From assembly GCA_963771305.1 (NCBI GenBank), contig CAVYTS010000013.1, forward strand, positions 434,001 through 498,000: a stretch of 64,000 nucleotides of DNA. The letters are read 5' to 3'. Below the pieces are notes generated by a model. That model had not been told where the DNA came from. It made no database searches and worked only from the letters and a program-made list of their open reading frames with translations. This document shows, piece after piece, positions 25,448 through 32,991 of this stretch (its first letter is position 1; every line of letters begins with the position of its first letter). The position numbers and the translations under genes are program-made. This DNA is from CAJCIT01 sp963771305. Its GTDB lineage: Bacteria; Acidobacteriota; Terriglobia; Bryobacterales; Bryobacteraceae.

Positions 25448-28009
25448 ATGGCGGATTTGAGAGACGCGCTGCGGCAACTGCGAAAGTCACCCGGGTTCAC
25501 GGCCACGGCGGTGATCACTTTGGCACTGGGAATCGGTGCGACGACGGCAATCTTCACGCTGGTGCACCAGGTGTTGTTGAAGTCGCTGCCGGTGACGAAG
25601 CCGGAAGAGCTGTGGAGGATCGGAGATAAGGTTCGTTGCTGCAACTGGGGTGGCTATACCCAGGGCGACGACGGCGATTTTTCGCTGTTCTCGTGGGAAG
25701 CCTACGAGAACTTTCGCGCCCAGACACCGGAGTTCGTCGATCTGGCGGCCCTACAGGCAGGCAATGCAGCGCTAGGCATCCGCAGAGCCGGCTCGCAATT
25801 GCAAACCGACCATCGCAACGGAGAGTATGTGTCGGGGAATTTTTTCAGAACATTCGGGGTGAATCCCTGGATTGGCCGCCTGATGACCGATACCGACGAT
25901 GAAGAGGGCGCGCCGGCGGTGGCCGTCATGAGCTACCACATCTGGCGGGAAAAGTATGGCTCTGATCCGTCCGTCGTTGGCGCCAGTTATGAGATAAACG
26001 GCCATCCATTCACCATCATCGGCGTGGCCGCGCCGGGCTTTTACGGAGCAAAGCTGTCGGGTTGGGGGATGCCGGATTTCTGGTTGCCCGCGACGAAGGA
26101 ACCGTTGATCGATGGAGACACGGCTCGGCTAAAGAGGCCGAACGGCAACTTCCTTGACCTGATCGGCAGAGTGCGTCCGGGAGTCGATCCAAAGTCGCTC
26201 GAGGCAAAACTCAAGGTGGAATTCCATAACTGGCTGGCTAGCCATGTGCCGGATATGGAGCCTGGTGAGAAGCAGCTGTGGAGCCAGCAAACACTACACC
26301 TCATTCCCGGCGGCGCGGGCGTGGCGGCGATGAAAGATCAGTATGAGGATGGACTGAAGCTGTTGTTGATCGCGGCCGGTTGTGTGTTGCTGGTGGCCTG
26401 CGGCAATCTGGCGAATCTGATGCTGGCGCGCGGATTGAAGGATCGCTCCCAAACATCGGTGCGCGTGGCCCTGGGTGCTTCGCGAGCCCGCCTGGTGCGC
26501 AAGGCGCTGGTAGAATCCATCCTGCTGGCGATGCTGGGAGGAGTTTTGGGGATCGGCGTGGCGTATGCCGGTACAAAACTCATTCTGTCCCTTGCCTTTC
26601 AGCTGGGAGGCCCGAATAACTATGTGCCGGTCGATGCGGCACCTTCCTGGCCGGTCATGCTCTTTACGTTCGGCGTGTCGGTGCTAACCGGATTGGTTTT
26701 CGGAATGGCTCCGGCATGGATGACTTCGCATGTCGATCCGGTGGAGGCGTTGCGCGGGGCCAACCGCGCTGTTGGCGGCGCGGGCTCGCTGGCTCAGAAA
26801 TCGCTGGTGGTGATACAGGCGGCCATGTCGCTCATCTTGCTGTCCGCGGCGGCACTGCTGGGCCAAAGCCTGCGCAATCTGGAACACCAGAATTTTGGCT
26901 TTGAAACGGAGGGCCGATACATTGCCTGGATCAATCCCATGTTGGGAACTTACAAGCCTGAGCAACTGGACCCGCTGTTCAAGCGAATCGTCGATCAACT
27001 TCGGCAGACTCCCGGTGTTCGGATGGCTGCGCCCGCGCTCTATGCGCCGATGAGTGGCGATAGCTGGAATGACGGCATTCGCATTGCGGGGAGACCGGAG
27101 CCCGGCGCCAAAGAAGATACCGGTGCGGGCTGGGCCCGTGTGATGCCCGGGTTCTTCGAGACCCTCGGCGCGAAAATCGTGCGAGGCCGCCCCATTACCG
27201 AGGAGGACACCGCCTCATCCAGAAAGGTCGCGGTGATCAATGAAGCTTTTGCGAAAAGATTCTTCAAGGACCGGAACCCGGTTGGGGAGCATTTCGGACC
27301 CGGCAAAATCAAGTACTCCACTACCTTCGAGGTTGTCGGAGTCTCGCGAGACATGCGGTACATGACCTGGGGCTACAAGGATCCGGTGCGGCCCATGTTT
27401 TGGGTACCGGAAGCGCAAACCGTGCAGTACGACGATCCCGCCTTCACGAGCGGCGAAATCTGGTCGCACTACCTCTACAACATCGTGATCTGGGCGCCGG
27501 GAAATCCGCCCGGCATGGAAGAACGTGTCCGCAAGGCACTGGCCACGGTCGATCCCAGTTTGGTGCTCTATACGGTTGACCCCTACAGCACAGTGTTGAG
27601 CGCGGACTTCCAGCAGGAGAATATGATCGCCACGCTGACCATGCTGTTCGGTGTGCTTGGATTGGTGCTGGCGGCGGTCGGTTTGTATGGAGTGATGGCC
27701 TACACCGTGGAACAGCGGACCAGAGAGATTGGCGTCAGGATCGCCCTGGGAGCTGACCGTGGAGGCGTGGTCAGGATGGTGCTGCGGGGCGCTTTTTCGC
27801 AGGTTGGTATCGGACTGTCCCTTGGTATTCCGTTGGCAATTTTGGCCGGCAGACTCATGACGAAACAACTCTTCGGCGTTAAGCCCTGGGATCCGATCAT
27901 GCTAGCCATCGCCATATTGCTGCTGTGTTTCGCAGCGCTACTTTCGTCGGTGATCCCGGCTTCGCGGGCGGCCAGCGTGCAGCCAATCATCGCACTCCGG
28001 AATGAGTAG
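25448..28009 (+). CDS. ABC transporter permease, acidobacterial duplicated orphan permease (ADOP) type
   Basis: An 853-residue membrane protein. The N-terminus DLRDALRQLRKSPGFTATAVITLALGIGATTAIF is the ADOP hallmark. It then shows a MacB-like periplasmic domain, FtsX-type spans (about 300-440, including VLLVACGNLANLMLARG), a second periplasmic domain and a second FtsX block (about 725-850, with QRTREIGVRIALGA). Duplicated MacB/FtsX permeases without an adjacent ATPase are expanded in Acidobacteriota; they may work with an ATPase encoded elsewhere, in export of lipoproteins, peptides or antibiotics. Transcription may be driven by the preceding sigma operon, but a 227-bp gap separates them. Confidence 0.93.
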   Translation: MADLRDALRQLRKSPGFTATAVITLALGIGATTAIFTLVHQVLLKSLPVTKPEELWRIGDKVRCCNWGGYTQGDDGDFSLFSWEAYENFRAQTPEFVDLAALQAGNAALGIRRAGSQLQTDHRNGEYVSGNFFRTFGVNPWIGRLMTDTDDEEGAPAVAVMSYHIWREKYGSDPSVVGASYEINGHPFTIIGVAAPGFYGAKLSGWGMPDFWLPATKEPLIDGDTARLKRPNGNFLDLIGRVRPGVDPKSLEAKLKVEFHNWLASHVPDMEPGEKQLWSQQTLHLIPGGAGVAAMKDQYEDGLKLLLIAAGCVLLVACGNLANLMLARGLKDRSQTSVRVALGASRARLVRKALVESILLAMLGGVLGIGVAYAGTKLILSLAFQLGGPNNYVPVDAAPSWPVMLFTFGVSVLTGLVFGMAPAWMTSHVDPVEALRGANRAVGGAGSLAQKSLVVIQAAMSLILLSAAALLGQSLRNLEHQNFGFETEGRYIAWINPMLGTYKPEQLDPLFKRIVDQLRQTPGVRMAAPALYAPMSGDSWNDGIRIAGRPEPGAKEDTGAGWARVMPGFFETLGAKIVRGRPITEEDTASSRKVAVINEAFAKRFFKDRNPVGEHFGPGKIKYSTTFEVVGVSRDMRYMTWGYKDPVRPMFWVPEAQTVQYDDPAFTSGEIWSHYLYNIVIWAPGNPPGMEERVRKALATVDPSLVLYTVDPYSTVLSADFQQENMIATLTMLFGVLGLVLAAVGLYGVMAYTVEQRTREIGVRIALGADRGGVVRMVLRGAFSQVGIGLSLGIPLAILAGRLMTKQLFGVKPWDPIMLAIAILLLCFAALLSSVIPASRAASVQPIIALRNE

Positions 28010-28042
28010 TCGGGATCAAGCTCGGTCGGGGCGACAGCGCGG

Positions 28043-28470
28043 TCATTTCGCTTTCTCTGCGATGGCCGGCTTCAACGGCTCGACAATCGCTAAGAACTCC
28101 TTCTTCTCCGGACCCGTGATTGTTGTCTTTTCTAGTGCCGCGTTCATGTATCGCATGTTGCTCGCCCATTCTTCGTCAGTGATTCCGAGACCCGAATGGG
28201 CCTCTTCATATCACGGCCAATGTGCACGCAAGGGCCGCCGGTAAGGGAGCAAAGCTGATCCTTCAGGAGCTGCTTCGCCTTTATCAGGGAATCGGGGCCT
28301 CGCCCCGAAAAGCGAGCAAACTGGGGATCGGAGCGGATTCCCTTCAAATACTCATCGACAATCTGAGAGATGGCATCATAGCGGCCTATCCGTTCGTAAA
28401 GTGAACTTGGGTTGACCTCGGCAACTGTTACAAAGCAGAAGAGCATGAAAATCACCAAGCAGCGAACCAT
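28043..28470 (-). CDS. Exported group 1 truncated haemoglobin (frameshifted near 28203)
   Basis: About 142 residues. ATG 28470 begins a hydrophobic leader (CLVIFMLFCFVTVAE), followed by SLYERIGRYDAISQIVDEYL and QLCSLTGGPCVHIGRDMK, the family's CD/E region. The chain continues in the next frame as EAHSGLGITDEEWASNMRYM, carrying the proximal His, to the stop at 28043. One lost base near 28203 restores the frame. Truncated haemoglobins bind O2 or NO; a leader peptide is uncommon but known in acidobacterial and other soil bacterial forms. The gene converges on the ADOP permease. Confidence 0.82.
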
Positions 28471-28742
28471 GCTTGATTCTAAGTGTCTGAAGCAACGATT
28501 AGCTCGCCCCTTTAGGACCCTTACTGGATTTGGGTTCAAGTCGTACAGAAAACAACCCGTAGGCAGATGAGAGTAAACTCACATCGGTAGTGTGAATTGG
28601 ATTGATCGCTCGTGACTACGCGAACTGAACCCGAACGGCTGACGACTGAGCTTCTGAGACGGTTTTTCATCGCCAGCTTAGCGCTTGGAATAGTGCCTAT
28701 CTCTGAGGCTGTAAAGGTAGGCCGTTTTCTAACACGGTCGCC

Positions 28743-29666
28743 CTACGCCTCGGAAGTCTCCATCGGAATGGCCTGTTTAGCGCTGAACTTCACGATCGCG
28801 ATGCCCGCGAATATCACCACCATGGCGATTAGCTCCCGGACGCCGAACGGTTCCCGGTAGAAGAGCCAGCCCAGAAACACAGCCACGATCGGATTCACGT
28901 AAGTGTAGATAGAGACGATCGCGACCGGCAACTTGTCCATGGCGTAGACAAACGAGCTGTAGCCTACCACGGATCCGAACAGCACCAGGTAAATCACAGC
29001 CAGGCCTGGCCGCAGCGCAACATGGATGGGGAAGCGCTCTATGAGCGAAGCAGGCAGGAACATGAACACACCAGTAGCGGCCTGCTGTATGGCGCCGCTA
29101 ACAATCGGGTGGACGTTCGAACGCTGCCGGCGCTGCAAAAGAGCGCCCGTCAGCCACCCGGCCGTCCCGAGTTGCAAGAGCAGAAAACCCGCCAATGTGC
29201 GGCCGTGCAAGCCCTCAGCGACAGCGGTCGGCGCCACTAAGAACGCTACGCCGGCTAGACCGACCAGCAGTCCACGAAGTGTTCCGCCGCGCGGTTTTCT
29301 GCCGCCGGGCAACGCCCAATCAATTCCCACCATCCAAAAGGGCGACGTGCAGATGAAGAGTGAAGCCAGGCCGCTGGGGATCCATTCCTCGGCGAAGGAA
29401 AGGGCACCGTTTCCCATCCCAATGGAAATGATTCCGTAGAGCGAGGTCTCCGCGAGCTCCCGGCCCGCAGGCAAGCGCGCCCCGGCCAACTTCGCAACAA
29501 TCAGCAGAAGCCCGCCCGAAAGCGAGTAGCGAATGGCAATCAAGTACAGTGGCGGAAAGGATTCGAGGGACATGCGAATCCCCAGATACGTGGTGCCCCA
29601 GAAGAAAGAAACCGCCACGAGGGCTGCATAAGCGATCCATTTGGCATCCCCCTCGGCAGGCTTCAT
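28743..29666 (-). CDS. EamA/DMT family transporter
   Basis: A 307-residue protein with ten hydrophobic spans in two EamA repeats, the first including FFWGTTYLGIRMSLESFPP and the second ending FVYAMDKLPVAIVSIYTYVNPIVAVFLGWLFYREPF, the diagnostic end-of-repeat motif. It is probably a drug/metabolite exporter of the RhaT/YedA type. Substrate is not predictable. It starts divergently from the PfkB kinase 61 bp away. The 272 bp between its stop and the haemoglobin start contain no gene, only a small imperfect palindrome near 28566-28585. Confidence 0.9.
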   Translation of the reverse strand: MKPAEGDAKWIAYAALVAVSFFWGTTYLGIRMSLESFPPLYLIAIRYSLSGGLLLIVAKLAGARLPAGRELAETSLYGIISIGMGNGALSFAEEWIPSGLASLFICTSPFWMVGIDWALPGGRKPRGGTLRGLLVGLAGVAFLVAPTAVAEGLHGRTLAGFLLLQLGTAGWLTGALLQRRQRSNVHPIVSGAIQQAATGVFMFLPASLIERFPIHVALRPGLAVIYLVLFGSVVGYSSFVYAMDKLPVAIVSIYTYVNPIVAVFLGWLFYREPFGVRELIAMVVIFAGIAIVKFSAKQAIPMETSEA

Positions 29667-29727
29667 CCTAGGAGCGTAGCATCCGAGTCTGCTTTGGCGT
29701 CCATGCCGTTGTTAATCTTAAGGTTCC

Positions 29728-30669
29728 ATGAGTAAGGACACGATTCTAACGTTGACGGTCAATCCGGCGGTCGACCGAATTTTCACGGTCGATCGGCTGG
29801 TGTTTGAGGACCGGGCCTATATCCTGTCCACCGCCGAAGCGGCGGGGGGGCGGGGCATCAATGCAGCCCGCGTGCTCACCAGCTTCGGCGCGAAAACGCT
29901 AGCCGTCCTCACCTCCGGCAAGGAGGGCGGCCGGGTTCTCGAAGAGAAGCTCCAACACGACGGCTTCCCGACTGAGATCGTTCACATCCGCCACGATATC
30001 CGGACGAACCTCACGATTTCCGATCGTCAGGGCTTGTCGGTGAAGCTGAATGAGCAAGGCTCGCCTCTTTCCGACCTTGAACTGACGCGCCTCCGGCGTG
30101 CGGTTGAGAAGCACTTGCCCACGGCTAGCTGGCTGATGCTCTGTGGCAGTTTGCCGCCCGGAGTCGACCATCACTTCTACACCCAGCTGATCCGCTTGGC
30201 ACAAAAGCATGGTGTCAAAACGCTTCTCGACGCCGACGGCGATGCGCTGCTGCACGGCATCGAAGCGGCGCCCACTGTTGTTCGGCCCAACCAAGGCGAA
30301 GCGGAGCGCCTGCTGAATCGCGCATTAATAACCCGAGCGCACTCCATTGAAGCCGCCCGCCAGATTCAGGCCATGGGTCCGCAATACGTTGTTCTTTCGC
30401 TCGGCGGCCGTGGCAGCATCGGAGCTTCCGCAGCGGGCACGTTCGAAGCCGTTCCGCCGCGCATTGAGGCGGTCTGTCCCATCGGCGCCGGCGATGCACT
30501 GGGGGCCGTCCTCGTGTGGGCTTTCGAGCAAGGTAAGACGTTCGAAGATGCCCTACGCTGGGGGGTCGCGGCCGGTACTGCATCAGCCAAACTTCCTGGC
30601 ATCAACCTGGCGAACTTTGAGCAGGCCAGCGAGATTTATCCCGATGTTGTCGTGACGAAGATCGGTTGA
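29728..30669 (+). CDS. pfkB: PfkB family hexose kinase, 1-phosphofructokinase type
   Basis: A 313-residue sugar kinase of the ribokinase/PfkB fold. LTVNPAVDRIFTVDRL opens the protein, GGRGINAARVL (about 35-45) binds substrate, NQGEAERLL is the family's NxxE motif and CPIGAGDALGAVLVWA holds the GAGD catalytic site (Asp as base). This subgroup phosphorylates fructose-1-phosphate, fructose-6-phosphate or tagatose-6-phosphate; the exact sugar is uncertain. The gene is monocistronic, with a remnant antitoxin downstream. Confidence 0.9.
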   Translation: MSKDTILTLTVNPAVDRIFTVDRLVFEDRAYILSTAEAAGGRGINAARVLTSFGAKTLAVLTSGKEGGRVLEEKLQHDGFPTEIVHIRHDIRTNLTISDRQGLSVKLNEQGSPLSDLELTRLRRAVEKHLPTASWLMLCGSLPPGVDHHFYTQLIRLAQKHGVKTLLDADGDALLHGIEAAPTVVRPNQGEAERLLNRALITRAHSIEAARQIQAMGPQYVVLSLGGRGSIGASAAGTFEAVPPRIEAVCPIGAGDALGAVLVWAFEQGKTFEDALRWGVAAGTASAKLPGINLANFEQASEIYPDVVVTKIG

Positions 30670-30728
30670 TCGGGTGGTTGAGGCAAGCGGCCAAAGGCCG
30701 AGCGCATCGGAGAGGAGGAATCGCACAT

Positions 30729-31004
30729 ATGGCTCACCCTCTCGCGGACCCCGTCGGGCTCCGAAGAACTGAGATCATTGCCCACGCGACTGTGTCCTTA
30801 GACGGACGGGAGGAGGCGGTGGAATAGCTTCAGAAGCCGAGCCCCAACATGGGCGGCAGAACACCCCTCGAAGTGTTGGCGCAGGGTGTCCCTGAGGAAC
30901 TTCAGGAATTAGATGACGCGGCCTACTGCTCTCGACCACGGCATGCACACCTGATGGATGACGGGCTCGTCTCCGACGCGCCTAGTCGTACTTCTCGTAT
31001 ATGA
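30729..31004 (+). pseudogene. Remnant of a DUF2384 (Xre/MbcA/ParS-type) antitoxin, with an in-frame TAG
   Basis: A strong AGGAGG site precedes ATG 30729. The frame reads TEIIAHATVSLDGREEAVE, then TAG at 30825-30827, then LQKPSPNMGGRTPLEVLAQG in the same frame, and ends at TGA 31002. Replacing the stop by Trp gives WLQKPSPNMGGRTPLEVL, the signature of the DUF2384 domain (WL-PN-LGG-TPLELL) found at the C-terminus of RES/MbcT-type antitoxins. The Xre N-terminal part and any toxin gene are missing, so it is an orphan relic. Its end overlaps the flavoprotein gene on the other strand. Confidence 0.55.
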
Positions 31005-31668
31005 TTTGTTTTCGGTCGAAGCCTTTTTGTTTTAACCGCGACCGGACATCGTCCACCATTTCCTTTAAGCCGCAGATGTAGACATCGATATCGCGCCGGT
31101 CGTCCAGAACTTCGTCGAGATGCGCTTGGACCCGGCCCGCTCGCCCCCTCCATGATTCATCCGGCCGCGTCACCGTCGGCACAAAGGAGAAATGCGGGTG
31201 ATCCTGCGCCAGTTGATCCAGTTCCTCGCGATACATCAGCCCGCGAGGGAACCGGCAGCCCATCAACAGCGTGATTTTCCGTCCTACTTCCGGCAGATGT
31301 TGCAGCAACATCGAGCGGAAAGGCGCGACGCCGGTGCCTGTCGCCACAAAGAGAGCATCGCGCTGTGGGTTTCTAAGGGTGAAGTATCCCAGTGCCTCGC
31401 CCATCTCTATTTCGGCCCCCGGCTCGAGTTCAAACAGGTACTTCGAGACCAGCCCGTTCTCGATCCGGTTCAGGCATAGGGCAAAGTGGTTCCCACTGGG
31501 CTGCGATGCAATCGAATAAGCACGGGTAATCTCACGCTCATTCACCACATGCTTCACAGAAACAAACTGTCCGGGCTTGAAGCGCAGTTCATCCAAACCC
31601 TGCACTTCAAACTCGAAGTGGCGCGTGGCCGGTGCGACTTCGCGATAACTCAGTAGTTTTGCCTTCAC
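30982..31668 (-). CDS. Ferredoxin-NADP reductase-like FAD/NAD(P) oxidoreductase
   Basis: A 228-residue flavoprotein without extra domains. RAYSIASQPSG (about 50-60) is the FAD-binding RxYS motif, GEALGYFTL precedes the hinge, TGTGVAPFRSML (about 113) is the NAD(P) phosphate loop, and VYICGLKEMVDDV is the C-terminal CG motif. It may reduce ferredoxin, flavodoxin or a partner oxygenase. No iron-sulphur partner is encoded nearby. Confidence 0.87.
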   Translation of the reverse strand: MKAKLLSYREVAPATRHFEFEVQGLDELRFKPGQFVSVKHVVNEREITRAYSIASQPSGNHFALCLNRIENGLVSKYLFELEPGAEIEMGEALGYFTLRNPQRDALFVATGTGVAPFRSMLLQHLPEVGRKITLLMGCRFPRGLMYREELDQLAQDHPHFSFVPTVTRPDESWRGRAGRVQAHLDEVLDDRRDIDVYICGLKEMVDDVRSRLKQKGFDRKQIIYEKYD

Positions 31669-31731
31669 GCTCTTAACCTATCAACAGCGCGCCGTGAACG
31701 CTCGCGCGCGGTGGAGTTGGGTAGAAAGGCC

Positions 31732-31990
31732 CGCTTGCTCACGCGCGCGGTTCCCTGCTGGAGTTTTGACACAGACTCTCATACGCGCGGTTGCTCGGAA
31801 AACACCGGTTAGCGAGCAAGATGGCTTAGGCATCGTTCGGAGAGCCGGGCGTGGGCACCCTCCTCCGAGGCGGAGAGCGGCGCGGGTCAGGGGACCCGCC
31901 CCACTTCGATTTCTTGCGTTTTCATCATTGCTCGCTGTGCACTCTGGCGCTCATGCTGGGATCTGTGTTGGACTTTTCACACCGACTCTA
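31732..31990. repeat. Dispersed TTTTCACACAGACTCT intergenic repeat, second locus
   Basis: The 319 bp between two same-strand genes hold no gene. CGCTTGCTCACGCGCGCGGT through GACACAGACTCT (31732-31782) closely parallels 17799-17848, differing at roughly ten of fifty positions. A further copy of the GGACTTTTCACACCGACTC end is at 31970-31988, and a GGCGGAGAGC segment (31869-31878) is shared with about 17604. These look like copies of one intergenic repeat family. Confidence 0.5.
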
Positions 31991-32647
31991 CAGAATGATC
32001 TTTCCCGGTTCTGGCGGGGGCTCTGGCAGTGGCATCTGCTGCGAGAGATATTCAATGAACGCTCGACCCAGCCGCCTGCCGTTCACGACCCGTGAGCTAA
32101 GCCGTATCAGGAAGACCAGGACTCCCAGAATCTCGGCAGTGCGGTACCCCGCCAGGCCCTCCTGTTCGCGACGGACTCGCTGGTAAGCCTCGAATGCCTT
32201 CTCCATGCGGGCCTGAATCGCCGCTGCCACCTGATCTGCGGCCCTGGTCTGGTACACAAGTCCCGATTCCAGCGTTCGCTGCGTGCGGATCAGCGCCTCG
32301 AGCGCGTCGACCACGTCATGGTCCACAGCGCCTGGTGTTTCGAGCGCGGCTTGCAGCAGCGAAATCCCACAAAACGCCAGCAATTCGTTGTGCTGCTCCA
32401 AAAAGTCTTCGGTCAGTGGTACGTCCGGATGAAGCATGGGCTGCGGTTTGGCGTGCTCTTCGCGATCATGCCCCGATTTGGACTCGTGCAGCCGAGCCTC
32501 GCGCAGGTACTCGCAATCCAGCGGGCAGGAGATGCTTACCTCGCGCTCAGTCCCGCAGCAGATATGGCAAATCATGCCATGAACGCCTGGACAGTTACGG
32601 CGGGCACGTCGAACTCCGCAAATCTTGCAAATGATAAGGGCAGGCAT
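31988..32647 (-). CDS. Cysteine-rich zinc-binding protein of unknown function
   Basis: A 219-residue soluble protein. The first 50 residues carry nine cysteines: CKICGVRRARRNCPGVHG, ICHICCGTEREVSISCPLDCEYL, compatible with two zinc sites. A short acidic/charged linker and helical segments follow (LTEDFLEQHNELLAF, ALEALIRTQRTLESGL). I recognise the Cys block as one that recurs in Acidobacteriota but cannot name a domain. The rest is helix-rich without motifs. It is divergently arranged with a small gene 44 bp away. Confidence 0.65.
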   Translation of the reverse strand: MPALIICKICGVRRARRNCPGVHGMICHICCGTEREVSISCPLDCEYLREARLHESKSGHDREEHAKPQPMLHPDVPLTEDFLEQHNELLAFCGISLLQAALETPGAVDHDVVDALEALIRTQRTLESGLVYQTRAADQVAAAIQARMEKAFEAYQRVRREQEGLAGYRTAEILGVLVFLIRLSSRVVNGRRLGRAFIEYLSQQMPLPEPPPEPGKIIL

Positions 32648-32691
32648 GGATCCTCAGGCCGAATTGCTATCGTATCTACTGAGCCGAACAG

Positions 32692-32991
32692 ATGCAGCAC
32701 GTAGATTTGTACATCAAGGTCGAAATCGAAATCGGAGACGAGGAAAAGCTCGACAAAGTAGCGAGAGAGATCTGCCGGCAAGTCGAAAAGATCTACGTGG
32801 TTCGGAAAGCCGAACTCTCCAGCGCCGTCCCCAAAGAGTACCGCGTACCGCCTACTGGTTCTCCTCCACGATCGCTACGTCCCAAGGTCCTAGTGCGATG
32901 CTCGCGCCCTTCGCAAGCGCCTTCTGCCCGAGCAGTTCCGTCCCTGATCCGTAAGAATACGGCACGCTGCGGTCGTCCTGCGAGTAGTTGA
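32692..32991 (+). CDS. Small conserved hypothetical protein, 3' end uncertain
   Basis: The frame gives 99 residues, of which the first 55 look genuine: VDLYIKVEIEIGDEEKLDKVAREICRQVEKIYVVRKAELSS. This alpha/beta start is typical of a short acidobacterial protein family of about 55-65 residues. After KEYRVPP the sequence becomes basic and Ser/Pro-rich and lies over the 3' end of the GH42 gene on the other strand, which suggests a lost stop or frameshift near 32850. No function can be assigned. Confidence 0.5.
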   Translation: MQHVDLYIKVEIEIGDEEKLDKVAREICRQVEKIYVVRKAELSSAVPKEYRVPPTGSPPRSLRPKVLVRCSRPSQAPSARAVPSLIRKNTARCGRPASS

